Position numbers and translations under genes: made by a program
NCBI RefSeq assembly: GCF_003590095.1
Contig: NC_039488.1
Location: 9,424,001-9,488,000, forward strand
DNA length: 64,000 bases
Direction: 5' to 3'
Source: Trichoplusia ni
Lineage: Eukaryota > Arthropoda > Insecta > Lepidoptera > Noctuidae
Notes under the pieces: generated by a model
Seen by the model: only the letters and a program-made list of their open reading frames with translations
What the model was told of the DNA's origin: nothing
The model's database searches: none
Part shown: positions 1 through 10,653 of the stretch, in pieces
How the letters are laid out: every line of letters begins with the position of its first letter
Position numbering within the stretch: the first letter of the stretch is position 1

Positions 1-741
1 GTCTTTGGATTTGAATTGTAGACACTTTGTTACTTCTTTGTTAAGATGATCAGCTTCATATAACAAGTTTTGCAAAAGCAGGTGTGTAGAGTCAACTCTC
101 TGTTTCTCCTTATGCAATGCATCCCGTCCTGCCCTTGTACGGACTTTCTCTAGTCGATTGAGTTTTTTCAGAGCAACAAGGTTAAGAGATGCTTCAATCC
201 TCTTTGCATTTATTTTTTCTCTAGCCTTAAACAGATTTATAATAATTATTATGCTTGTTGGTTTTTCATAATATGAGGGGAAAGACTAATGTTTTTATTT
301 GGCATAGAAGCCATTACATTATACAAAAAGGTTTGATTACTATGCCACATGATTTCAGAGTTAATTATTAATCAATGAATTTAAATCATCACACAACATA
401 CCTCATTGGTGTCTTTTGCTTTCAACTCTGCTATTTCAGCAAATAATTGTCTAATATCTTGACATATTTTCTTGAAAAACGCAGCGTCTTTCTCGGCTGG
501 CCGTAGTTGTGCCTCTGTTTCTTCAAACTCTACCACCCGCTATAACAGTAAACGGTTTAAATCTATGTATGTAATATTATTAACAAATAACACCTAGCCG
601 TGTAATCAGCCAACAAAAGAAACCTAATGCAATTCATAAAGACAATACCTTATAAACATCTACGGGCACTTGTTTAGAAGATTCGTTGGATGTAGTATTT
701 ATTTTGCGGCGTTTCTTAGCAGATACATCTTCTTTCCCCAT
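1..741 (-). CDS. THOC5: THO complex subunit 5 (5' part, cut by window start)
   Basis: Coding exons on the minus strand are 741-649, 539-402 and 225 to beyond position 1, in phase throughout, giving the first 152 residues. THOC5 is part of the THO/TREX complex, which couples nuclear transcription to mRNA export. The identification rests on the third exon, where the segment from ALKKLNRL through LLLQNLLYE to KEVTKCLQFKSK matches the conserved THOC5 (Fmip) coiled-coil core in order and spacing. The N-terminus is basic (KKRRK), like a nuclear localisation signal. The start at 741 is the first ATG in phase with the later exons. The gene is head-to-head with KGD4, about 1.36 kb away, and a MITE sits between them. 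The C-terminal part lies outside the window. Confidence 0.9.
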
Positions 742-941
742 TTTCTGACGCTTTCTGTGACGCTACGTTGTTATGTTTATGATGTAGTTTTATAAACTTA
801 TTCAACTGTTAAAAACAATATTTATTATTCACCCAGCCATTAGTTAACTCAAAACTGTCTGTATAATATGATATCTGCTCAATTAAGCAAATATACGGCT
901 TAGATAAAATATACAAGCAAACAATGACGTTTAAAAGTTAG

Positions 942-1607
942 TAGGCTTGGGTAAAAAATATCGATATATCAAAATATCGATATTTTATCAGAAAATAATC
1001 GATATAAATCAGCGATATTTTTTCCCGCGATATATCGACTTTCGATATTTATTTTTAGATATCAAAATCGATATATTTTTTAAAGTTCTGCTGTCTGCTT
1101 TTGCGTCACATCATGTATTTGACTTTTTACAAATCTGATGTCTTAAATTTAGAAAAAGAGTAAATAGGCAGTGCAGTAAAACACAAATAACACAAATAAT
1201 AAACATAATGTAAATTGCTTCTCGATTTGGCGTTTGAGTTAAAAAATTTACATTTTGATGTTAAAAATTCGTTTGTAATGTTTAAATAAGACATTTAAAA
1301 TGTCCTTAGTAAATATTGGTAAGAAGTAAATCAATACCCTTATCAAAATCTGTGTTAAACATTCTCCTTTCAAAGTATTTAGCTTGGCTTTTCTGTATTT
1401 TCAAATAATAAAACTGATGTCAAAACCACCAGATGTGTATTTGCTTTAAAATTTCGAATATTTTGGCAATTTTTATAGATAATCGCTTATTGCACAGAAA
1501 ATATCGATATATCAACATATCGATATATTTAGTCAATACTTATCGATATATTTGAAAAACATCGATACGATATATATCGATATTTTTTCCTCATTTGCCC
1601 ATCCCTA
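942..1607. mobile_element. hAT-like MITE with 8-bp target duplication
   Basis: The left end reads TAGGCTTGGGTAAA and the right end, on the other strand, TAGGGATGGGCAAA. The element is flanked by the 8-bp direct repeat AAAGTTAG at 934-941 and 1608-1615. Both ends continue into clusters of cgatat/atatcgat motifs (955-1080 and 1498-1590), so the ends can fold back on each other. There is no transposase-like reading frame in 666 bp, so this is a non-autonomous copy. An 8-bp duplication with TAGGG-type termini fits the hAT superfamily; the superfamily is inferred from the ends only. Confidence 0.8.
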
Positions 1608-2099
1608 AAAGTTAGGTTATGTATAACATTCACAGATGCTCAATAATTTGTTTTTTTCTTCCATAAATGTTTTCTTCACTTCAATGATTGCACACATTCA
1701 TAACAACAACACCTGTTTTGAATGCCATTCTTGCGTTGAATATCAATTTTTCATTTGCTGATGCATTGTCGTAAGCTTAGAAACGCATCAGTGATTCTTT
1801 GCTTAGTATAAAATACACAGCAAGTAGTACGTACGCCCCTTGAGATAATAATTTAATATTGTATTGAAAAAGTTTCTGACAATATTGGTTATTGAAGGTC
1901 TACAAATTGGGCCTCATCGAAGAAAAAACTTTTGTGCGCCAAAAGAAAGTTTCACAAGCGAAACGTCAAATAATCTGACAGCATGGACATAAACATATGA
2001 CTCTCAAGTGTCATGTCTATGATGTCACATAGTCACACTCCGACCATAACTCGATTTATACAAAAAATTTGACCAACACTCCCTGCAAATTCAAACATT

Positions 2100-2495
2100 A
2101 TGGTGCGGGTTACAAACGTTCTTTGTCGCGTCCCCGTAATAAAATTTCGTAAGGGTGGGTTAGGTCAGGCAAGAGCACCCTCTACTGGCGCTTCAGCTGG
2201 CGCGGCACCGGCCGTTGCTACTCCTGCAGCTGCACCCGTCCAGGTGTGTTATTTTATTACTTGCGAACCCCCTGTTCTTTATTTTCATAACACTTTGTCA
2301 ATATAATTTGCAGTAATAAATGGGTCAATTTGAAAGACCAATTAACTTATATAATGCTTTCTTTCATTGCAGCAACCCGCAGCCGCAGCAATGAGCACAA
2401 ACACTGTTCCTGATATTGATCTTCCGCTTCGCTACAGAAGACTGCCACTTTCTGAGGAGGAGATTGAATACATCAATGGCGGCGGAATTGTTTAG
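2100..2495 (+). CDS. KGD4: 2-oxoglutarate dehydrogenase component 4 (KGD4/MRPS36)
   Basis: Two exons (2100-2243 and 2373-2495) encode 88 residues. KGD4, long annotated as mitochondrial ribosomal protein S36, is a small adaptor that ties the E3 subunit to the E1-E2 core of the 2-oxoglutarate dehydrogenase complex in the mitochondrial matrix. The C-terminus LPLRYRRLPLSEEEIEYIN-GG corresponds to the family's conserved LPxKYRR...EExEfIxxGG ending. The N-terminal VPVIKFRKGG corresponds to the TPLIRFPDR-type segment. The middle is a low-complexity Ala/Pro linker, as is usual in this family. The start is the only ATG in phase near the 5' end and gives a basic N-terminus suited to mitochondrial import. 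It is head-to-head with THOC5. Confidence 0.85.
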
Positions 2496-3305
2496 TTCCC
2501 CTGCTTACAATATTGTAGACACAGTTTTCAGCAGTAGATCTTGATTAATTTAGAACCTATTTATTTAGATCTAGTATTAGATATTTGGTCATGGAGTTGT
2601 TGGTTAACTATTATACTTGGCATTTATGACTAGGCTCCTTGCAATTATATTGGCAATAATCTTATGTAGACTATAAAAATAATATTCAGAGCCCAAAGTA
2701 ATAATACTATATACCAACACAACTGCAAAATGCAGTAAATATTACTGAAAAGCACTTATTGAATCGAAAGTACCTGCATTTTTAAACTGCTATAAAACTA
2801 TATTCTGCAGTTGACATTATGGGAATGCCGTTACTAAGTTCTTAGAAAGGTTTTACAATTAAAAATAAATACTTAAAATCCATTGTTTCTTTCAAACCTA
2901 CCTGCTTCTTTAATATTAAAAACTAAATCAATATTGCAGTCCGGAAGCCAAGCCAACGGAGCCAAACAAGCTATTCAAGACAAATCAAAAGGAAACCTGA
3001 GTATTATAAGAGTGCCTAATTCTATTTTAATTGATTGTACACAAAAGAAGAAACAAGCTGTTTCATTAAATATAATGGTACAAAAATCAAATGAATGCAA
3101 AAACGCAAAAAAATAAAATGAATTGTGATCTAAATTAACACTATTTTGGAAGTATGACATAATATTAAATAATAGATAGTGAAATAAATAAATCGCAATT
3201 TTTTAATTTTTATTTTTATTTTTGACATGTCATGATTGTAGGAAAATAGTATAATCAGTATACAAAATATAAATGATATACACTAACGAAACAATAAGAA
3301 ATACT
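2496..3305. other. KGD4 3' flank; possible alternative last exon
   Basis: AT-rich, with AATAAA-type signals near 2863 and 3183. At 2941 a good 3' splice site (ttgcag) precedes an open stretch that could be joined in phase to KGD4 exon 1 and runs to a stop at 3116, encoding a Lys/Gln-rich tail with no recognised domain. It might be an alternative terminal exon or chance; only transcript data would decide. Confidence 0.25.
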
Positions 3306-5217
3306 CTAATAATACCGAACATTGAGTTTTTCGTTTTGGATGGCCCACATCTGTGCAGCCGGCCCATCATAAGCGACATCACTGTTGGCCGCAAACTTAA
3401 TTACTCCAAATTTAGCAAATTTATTTTTCCACTTCGATGTTAAGGGCAGGTTTAGGAGGGCGTTAGTAATAGCCTTCTTGGTTTCAGCTGTAACAAAATA
3501 TTATTATGTGTACTCTTTTGTAGTTATTGATGAATCATATAAAACCATACTTGTACACACCATTTAGTTTAGAATTAACTATAATAGGATACGGCGGCAA
3601 ACGGCCTAGGGTCTCCAAAGTTATAATATCTTTGCCACCATCATACATAAACTTTTTTGAATTAAGAAGTGTTGTCGAATCAACTGCAGCCCAATCAGCT
3701 TGTCTAGAGAGTACCATCTGAGCAGAAGAAAGATGAGATCCTGATTCTGGAAAAGTCAAAATATGATTAATATAGACATGGCATAAACAAACAACAACAT
3801 AGGTAGCAAACAAAACTCACTTAATAAAGATCCAAAAAATGATGCGTTTTCGCCTTTTTCCTTTAGTGTTTTTAAAACCAATTTGCTTCCAGACAGCGAT
3901 TCTTCATCACTATATGCAAAAGTACACCCCCGGAGATCCAGTAAAGTATTTACGTTGTGAGCCCTGTAATAAACTAACTGAATATACTAATGTCGATAAA
4001 GCAATATTAGTCGTCTGGTAGTTATTTAATTGTAGAATAATAGAAGACAAGTATAACAAATTCTTATCGCAAGTCAATGACATACTGATAACATTTTTAT
4101 CTAAGCATTGTGTATTTATTTGCGTTCTGTATGAGTAGTACTGATATATTACGTTTCCTGTTAATGGAACCTATATACAAGTAAACTCAAGTATTTTGAT
4201 TCTTACTTTTTATCACTGTGAATTATGATATCGGAAAAATATCCCGGTTTGTTTTCTACATTCATCTGATGAGCGAAAACTGGTGTTACTGGTAGCAGTT
4301 CAATGTAGTCATTTCGTTTCGCACCTAGTTTCATATAGGCAGCTGCCGTTATAAAGGCTGAAATTAAACATGAATAAGTAAGTGTTAAAATCATTAAGCA
4401 AAACACTTTATAATTGCAGAAAAAAAACTTAAAATCATGTTTAATCTGGATAGGCTCAGGTGTTAACCATTCCGCGCAAATGTCGCAGGTTCAAATTCAG
4501 CAGAAGCATGATTATGAAATAAATCATCAAATACATACGTTCGGATTTGAACTGAATGATATAAAAAGTAAATTGGTCACCGCGGCCTTTCGCAACAGAG
4601 ACTATCTGTGTAGGAAATAACTATTTTTACACAAATAATTTTGCAGGCGATGCCGATGGGACGGCACGCCGCCGACTCGAATGAAAAGAAATGCGTAGGA
4701 ATCTGAGTTACACTGAAGGTATTTACATTGAAGAGCATAAATTATTGAGCATCAATTTAATTTACTAATATGTTTAAACTAACAACATTTTGACAAATTG
4801 TAACCGCATTTATCCCGGGATCGATATTTAGTTATTATTCAATTAGAAAGTAGGTACTCATTTTCAGCATGCCTAATTACCGACGCACGGAGATAACTAT
4901 TGACGATTTTAATTAATAATAATTTAACGTTTTGTGTTCATATAGATAGAGAATCATAAAAAAATGAGGAAATAATTGGAAAACAAGCTTTCAATGCAAG
5001 TATTATAATGAGGGTAGGTCTTACCTAGATCGATCGTGTTAGTAGAAAATGGATCCGGGCGGTCCGGCAATGGTCCCGGGCTTCTACTTTCATATTGCAA
5101 AGTAGTATAACAGCCAAGAGCATCTTCTAACAGCTCCATTATTAATTCGTAAAGCTGCACTGGATGAGTAGGGCACATGTAAGTCGCTATACGAATTTCT
5201 TGCTTATTTTGAGCCAT
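3306..5217 (-). CDS. PhnD-like (phosphonate-binding fold) protein
   Basis: Five exons (5217-5025, 4357-4207, 3963-3821, 3746-3561, 3487-3306) join in phase to 284 residues. The sequence looks like the bacterial periplasmic phosphate/phosphonate substrate-binding fold (PhnD family, type-2 periplasmic binding protein). It starts with a first beta strand (IRIATYM) and has a central segment with YSDEESLSGSKLVLKTL and SGSH..SAQMVL..QADWAAVDS, which is the usual ligand-loop and hinge signature. There is no signal peptide or membrane segment, so it is probably cytosolic, unlike bacterial members that feed ABC transporters. No transporter genes are nearby. Four introns and an animal gene context argue against contamination. 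Ligand and function are unknown. It could be an ancient horizontally acquired metazoan family; the fold assignment rests on motif memory, not on a search. Confidence 0.65.
4435..4530 (+). repeat. possible tRNA-derived SINE remnant
   Basis: Within intron 1 of the PhnD-like gene on the opposite strand, an A-box-like GGCTCAGGTGTTAA is followed after about 20 bases by GTCGCAGGTTCAAATTC, a degraded Pol III B box. No clear end or target duplication is visible, so this is only a weak call. Confidence 0.3.
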
Positions 5218-6058
5218 TGTTGAATGTTGATCACCACAGAAGGATTCGAGACCAATTCAATACGTGAACTAAGCTCTGTGTAACTCATAAGGCATATTGA
5301 ACCGATTTTAATGAGCTCATTTGTTTATTATGAGCATTAAACAGTAATAGTAACGAGTTGATTGTTTATTATCGTAAAAACGCGATAAACACTGCACGCT
5401 GTGATCATGTACTGTCTAATAAAGTTTCTCTAGAAAACCTGCTGTCGAATGACGTCACATGCACGTAGTAACTGCGTGCGGTCAGACTTGCTGACTTTTA
5501 AACGGATTATTACTTTAGTAAGTACTTGTTTAAATTCTTGCCTTTGTTCAGCTAAAATGACCTGATAACCGTGCTTAAATAGATTATTGTAGATTAGTCG
5601 GTAAGCCACGATTTTTAATAACTGTTTACCAACATGCTTTCATATGCTTTATAAATAAAATACCTAGTAATAATTTAATTGCTTTTTATAGTGTAGTAAA
5701 ACTGATTTCATTGTGATGGATGTAAGGTTATATGTAATAACCCATACTCATCTTATATCATAAACTCCTTAAGTAGGTACCTTGTAGCACTATAACAAAA
5801 TAATAAAATCTTTTACATGTAAATACAAATATCACCCATTATTTTAGTAATAAAGTATACTGGCTCACAATACCTTTAGGTTGTGGACACTTAAATTAGT
5901 ACGGTTTCCATACATGAAGTCATATAGACGAGACGGTGATCGTGGTGACTGTTAATTATTTATAAGGTTTCCGATACTAGTAACGTCATGTGTAGTGAGT
6001 TAACAAGAAACATTGCTATTGTGTTATTGTAGGCGTTCGTCTTCCCATTGGATTAAGA

Positions 6059-6267
6059 ATGGCTGATGAAACTTCGCCAAACATAAGGACATTGATTAAC
6101 ATTCACCGCCAGACGGGCTGTTTCAAATGCTTGGCGGTACCAATTTGAAAATTGAGAAAAAGGATTTACCATCCATCACTTGGAAGAATATTTGGGATTG
6201 TGAAGGGTATTGGAAGAAAAGACATATTCGGGATCCATCGAGTAGAACCCCGGAAATGCGGAAATAA
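6059..6267 (+). pseudogene. small unassigned coding-like region, two overlapping frames
   Basis: An ATG at 6059 opens a 29-residue frame (MADETSPNIRTLINIHRQTG...) ending at 6148. It overlaps a second frame, ATG at 6127, that gives 46 residues rich in Lys, Trp and Arg and ends at 6267. Composition changes little between the two, and a single-base indel near 6126 would fuse them into one protein of about 70 residues. That suggests either a broken small gene or retrocopy, or a sequence error. No family is recognised. Confidence 0.3.
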
Positions 6268-6373
6268 TCACTTGTCTATCTACTAACCTAAGTACATAAT
6301 TTCTGTACCGTTTCTATCAGGACATGTAGCAAAAGGGGTCGAATTAAAATAATTGCTTACATTAATATCATCC

Positions 6374-6379
6374 TTTATT
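6374..6379 (-). terminator. enolase poly(A) signal
   Basis: AATAAA on the minus strand, about 300 bases after the enolase stop codon at 6678. Confidence 0.6.
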
Positions 6380-6677
6380 GAACATTGTGTTGATTTCAAT
6401 TAATTAAAAATATTAAATTAAATCTTACAATTTAAATAAATAGCATCATACACTCGACACTAGAACTTGTATACACTACAGCCTTCAGATATAATCTCTT
6501 ATACATAAAGTAACTTTTGACAAATTGTGCAGAAAATTATCCAACATAAATACATATTTGTATGTTACTACTGATGTCAAAAATGCTGTACAACATTCCT
6601 AGGGCATGTTTCAGTCCTTCCGTGTAACAACTACAACACCTATGATATTGGAATATGCCCTTTGCAGCTTTTTTTAT

Positions 6678-9078
6678 TTAAACAGGCCTGCGGAAGTTCT
6701 TGCCGGCGTACTTGGCGGCAGCTCCGAGCTCCTCCTCAATGCGGAGGATCTGGTTGTACTTCGCGAGACGTTCGGAACGGCACGGAGCACCGGTCTTGAT
6801 CTGACCGGTAGACAGACCTACCACCAGATCGGCGATAAAGGTGTCTTCAGTCTCTCCCGACCTGCAGAGTTAAGATTATTTGATTATTCAATCATGTAAT
6901 AAAATAATGTTTAACATATTTTGTCGGAAATTCTACAAACCTGTGTGAAACCATGGTGCCCCATCCATTCTTCTTAGCCAGTAAGTGGGCGTCAATAGAT
7001 TCAGTGACACTGCCGATTTGGTTCACTTTCAACAACAAGCAGTTGCAAGCTTTCTTTTCTACAGCTGTGGCGATACGCTTGGGGTTTGTTACCTAGGCAA
7101 AAAAAATAAATGATATTATATAGATTTTTTGTTTTATTTCTTCGAAAATACATGCATAGTATTAACACTGATAGCAAATAGTAAAGAATTTAATAATGTA
7201 GATGCTATTCAAAATGCATAAGTACTTACTGTAAGATCGTCACCGACAATCTGGATGGGGGTGCGGGAGGTGAGGCTGGCCCACGCCGCCCAGTCGTCCT
7301 GGTCGAAGGGATCCTCAATGGACACCATGGGGAAGTCCTTGATGAATTCCAGGTAGACTTCAGCCAACTTCTCAGAAGACAGGTAGTCTGCAGGGTTGGA
7401 CTTGGGGTTCTTGAAGTCCAGATCATAAGTGCCGTTCTTGAAGAACTCTGACGCAGCAACATCCATTCCAATTTCAATCTATGTTCAAAAAATATAAGTT
7501 TAAAAATGTAAAATCCTTAAGATTATCTGATAGCATGATCTAAATCTTTTCTACCTTGCCAGTGTATCCAGCCTGCTGGATAGCATCCTGAATTAGGAAC
7601 AGGGCATCTTTGTTGTTCTGGATGTTAGGAGCAAAGCCACCTTCATCACCAACAGCTGTGGAGTCAAGGCCAAACTTCTCCTTGATGATCTTCTTCAAGT
7701 GATGGTAGACCTCAGTGCCCATGCGCATAGCCTCGCTGAATGATGCAGCACCTACATTAACACACTTTTAACTTTTGAAAACAGATTTTGGAAAGTATGT
7801 GTAAAATATATCAAAAAGTCTGATTAGATTATAATACATTGAAAACATAAGACAAGTTTAAGGGGATGTTATATTAACCTGTGGGCAGGATCATGAACTC
7901 CTGCATGGCCAGCTTGTTGCCAGCGTGAGAACCACCATTGATCACATTGAAGGCTGGCACAGGCAGGACAATGTCAGCATTTCCAGCCAAGTCAGCCAAG
8001 TGCTTGTAAAGGGGAACACCCTTCTTGGCAGCACCGGCTTTAGCAACAGCCAAGGACACACCAAGGATGGCATTGGCACCCAACTTCGACTTGTTTTCAG
8101 TGCCATCTAATCCCAACATGAACTGGTCAATCTATTAACAAAAATTTACATGATTTATGAAGTAATCACATATGTTGTAATGCTAGTATATTACATGTTT
8201 CCAAAACAAATATTGGTAGTATAACTTTGCCAGATAACTTCAACATTTTGGGTTATCAGTAATTTTTATATACAGTTTATATTTATTTACTTGCATCAGA
8301 CATGTTATATGACACATTATAATTTTAAAAGGCAGAGGTCAAGGTGAAGGTCACAAGTATTATACCTCCTTCTGTTGGGTCACTTCAAAGGTTTGCTTGA
8401 GGAGTTCCGGGGCAATGGTTTGGTTGATGTTTTTGATTGCAGTGAGGACACCCTTGCCATGGTATTCTCCTTTGACATTGTCTCTCAGTTCAAGGGCTTC
8501 ATGGACACCGGTGGAGGCTCCAGAAGGCACAGCCGCGCGGAAGAGGCCCAGCTCAGTTACCTATATGAAATAAAATCATCTGAGTACAACATACAGAAAA
8601 TTTTATTGTAAAATTATTAAAGGACTTAAAATCCTTTTAGAATTATATAATAAAATTTTCTATCCTTGAGAAAAAGATCTGACCAAAGAAGTATATATTA
8701 AATACTAACTAGAATTTTTGAATTTAGTTATTTTAGAGAGGTAGAGTCATAACAGTATCCTTTTAACCACCACCATTGCAACACCATTGCAATGGTCAAA
8801 TACAGTGTTTCACAATTATTATTTTTTTACCATCTGTGTATTTGCACATACCTGTATTTAGCAAATAAATGAATTTGATATGATTTGATTTAATTATTTT
8901 CTTATTAGGATCTACTAGCTTCTTAATAGAAAATAGGAAGACACAAAATTTGTGCCTAGCAGTTACTAAAACGGTCTAGATCTAGATGCTGAAGAATAAT
9001 ACGTACCAGGTCGACCTCCACAGTGGGGTTGCCACGGGAGTCAAAGATTTGACGAGCTTTGATTGACTTGATCGGCAT
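6678..9078 (-). CDS. Eno: enolase (2-phosphoglycerate hydratase)
   Basis: Seven coding exons (9078-9007, 8560-8366, 8131-7879, 7751-7555, 7478-7230, 7092-6941, 6861-6678) give exactly 433 residues, the usual animal length. Enolase converts 2-phosphoglycerate to phosphoenolpyruvate in cytosolic glycolysis. Visible landmarks are the N-terminal KARQIFDSRGNPTVEVDL, the mobile SGASTG loop, INGGSHAGN with the active-site His, GDEGGFAPN, SIEDPFDQDDW with metal-binding acids, and the family signature LLLKVNQIGSVTES containing the catalytic Lys. A non-coding 5' exon with donor at 9475 (GTAAGT on the minus strand) and an arthropod initiator at 9504-9509 set the transcript start. It is divergent from PRKRIP1, with about 400 bp between the transcription start and the PRKRIP1 ATG. 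All key residues checked are present, so it should be active. Confidence 0.98.
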
Positions 9079-9503
9079 TCTGGTAGAAAAAAGAGAAAAC
9101 AATCTGATTTAAACGATAGTCAATTAACAGCACAAATACATTCAATACTACCGCTGGAATGTAACAGCTCCTGGTACCCTACCTCAATTTGCTCATTGAA
9201 TGACGGAAAGGTCAACTATAGGTTGCAATAGAGTCGATTACGAATCTAGGTAAAATAAACAAATAGTAACAAATAATAACAATCTAATAATGAAACAGAG
9301 CGTTAATGATAAGATTAAAAATTAAGTTTTGACTAATTGAAACGTCACACAAAACTATTAAAAAAAAAAATTGTTATATAAAAATATAAATAACGTGTCA
9401 AGTTAATGAATTATGAATAATCTACACTGAAAGATAATGAGCACAATAATGTTAATGAATACCAAGATTACTTACTTCAACAAATATCTGTAAATTCAAC
9501 AGC

Positions 9504-9509
9504 AACTGA
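9504..9509 (-). promoter_or_regulatory. enolase initiator element (Inr)
   Basis: TCAGTT on the minus strand matches the arthropod initiator TCAKTY. It lies 27 bases upstream of the donor of the non-coding first exon, whose 3' end is at 9476. No TATA box is obvious upstream. Confidence 0.5.
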
Positions 9510-9915
9510 TTTCGCACACAATTTGCCGGATGAATATGCCGGGGTAGGTACGTACACTGTGCAGTATAGGTATAAATTTGTCCTTCACAAGGTGAAACTA
9601 GGGACCAAAAACCGTAAAATTCCGAAAATTTCTAATTTGGCATTTAGAAAATTGTTAATTGATAAAATAGTCGATTGTTATATTAGTTTAAGACCTATTT
9701 TGCAGTTTCAATACGACAGAAAAAAAAACTGAAAAAAGATTAGTTTAGTAAACTTTCTCGAGTCTCTTTATCAATCGCATCAATCGCAACTCTATGCGAC
9801 GATGATAATGTCACCGTCAAATACTCAATACTGTCATGAGTGTCATGTTACATGTCTAAAAATTGTTTACACTTTATGCTTTGCATTTATTGATTTTGAT
9901 TTTATAATTCAAAAC

Positions 9916-10618
9916 ATGAGTGATTCAGATTCCAAGAGTGAAAAAAAACCTATCGTCATCAAAAATGCTACAGATTTGCAACGACTCAAACTTGAAAAAC
10001 TTATGAAAAATCCCGTAAGGATATAAATTAATTATTTACACTTCCGCTTCGACTTTTTACTTATATTCGTTTCTTTTTATCCTCAGGATAAACCTGTAGT
10101 GATACCAGAGCCTCCAAAATCGAAATCATTAGCAGCACCACCAGATTTCGTCCGCAATGTAATGGGATCAAGTGCTGGCGCTGGTTCAGGAGAATTTCAC
10201 GTTTACCGTCATTTGAGACGAAAAGAATACGCTAGGCAAAAATTTATTCAAGAAAAAAGTGAAAAGGTAATAACTATATGCACTGCTAGGTACATGTCAG
10301 CTACATATTTTTAATCTAACGAAATGTTGACAAAGTTATTATTATTTCTAGGAAAAGTTAGATGAAGAATATCACAACAAAATTGAACAAAATCGAAAAG
10401 CTGCTGATGAAAAGACTGCCAAAAAGCGAGCAAAGAGACTTAAAAAGAAGAAAATGGCTAAATTGAAAGAAAAAAAGGCGAAAACGGAAAATAAACAGAA
10501 TGCTTCATCACAGTCGGACAGTAGCAGTGACTATGAAGAAACTGACATACAAAATGAGAATGAGCACAAACAGAATAATGAAATAAAAGAACCAACTACA
10601 GCTGAACAAGATAGTTGA
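9916..10618 (+). CDS. PRKRIP1: PRKR-interacting protein 1 homologue
   Basis: Three exons (9916-10014, 10087-10266, 10352-10618) encode 181 residues. PRKRIP1 is a small nuclear protein; in cryo-EM structures of the human C complex it bridges U2 snRNP and the spliceosome core, and it was first described as a binder of the kinase PKR. The family signature is nearly intact: LQRLKLEKLMKNP, then PPxFVRxVMGSSAGAGSGEF, then HVYRHLRRKEYARQ. A long Lys-rich helix and an acidic Ser/Glu tail follow. An ATG upstream at 9802 is in phase, but only the ATG at 9916 begins the acidic MSDSDSKSEKK expected of the family. AATAAA lies at 10648-10653. It is divergent from enolase. Confidence 0.92.
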
Positions 10619-10647
10619 TAACAGACAAATATTTATAGGCTAAGATA

Positions 10648-10653
10648 AATAAA
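10648..10653 (+). terminator. PRKRIP1 poly(A) signal
   Basis: AATAAA 30 bases after the PRKRIP1 stop codon. Confidence 0.65.

Larger units (their letters stand above)
5218..6677. other. intergenic spacer with a short unassigned coding-like stretch
   Basis: This spacer is between the 5' end of the PhnD-like gene and the 3' end of enolase, both on the minus strand. It is mostly AT-rich without recognisable genes. The exception is 6059-6267, which has coding-like composition and is listed separately. The enolase poly(A) signal is at 6374-6379 (minus strand). Confidence 0.6.
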
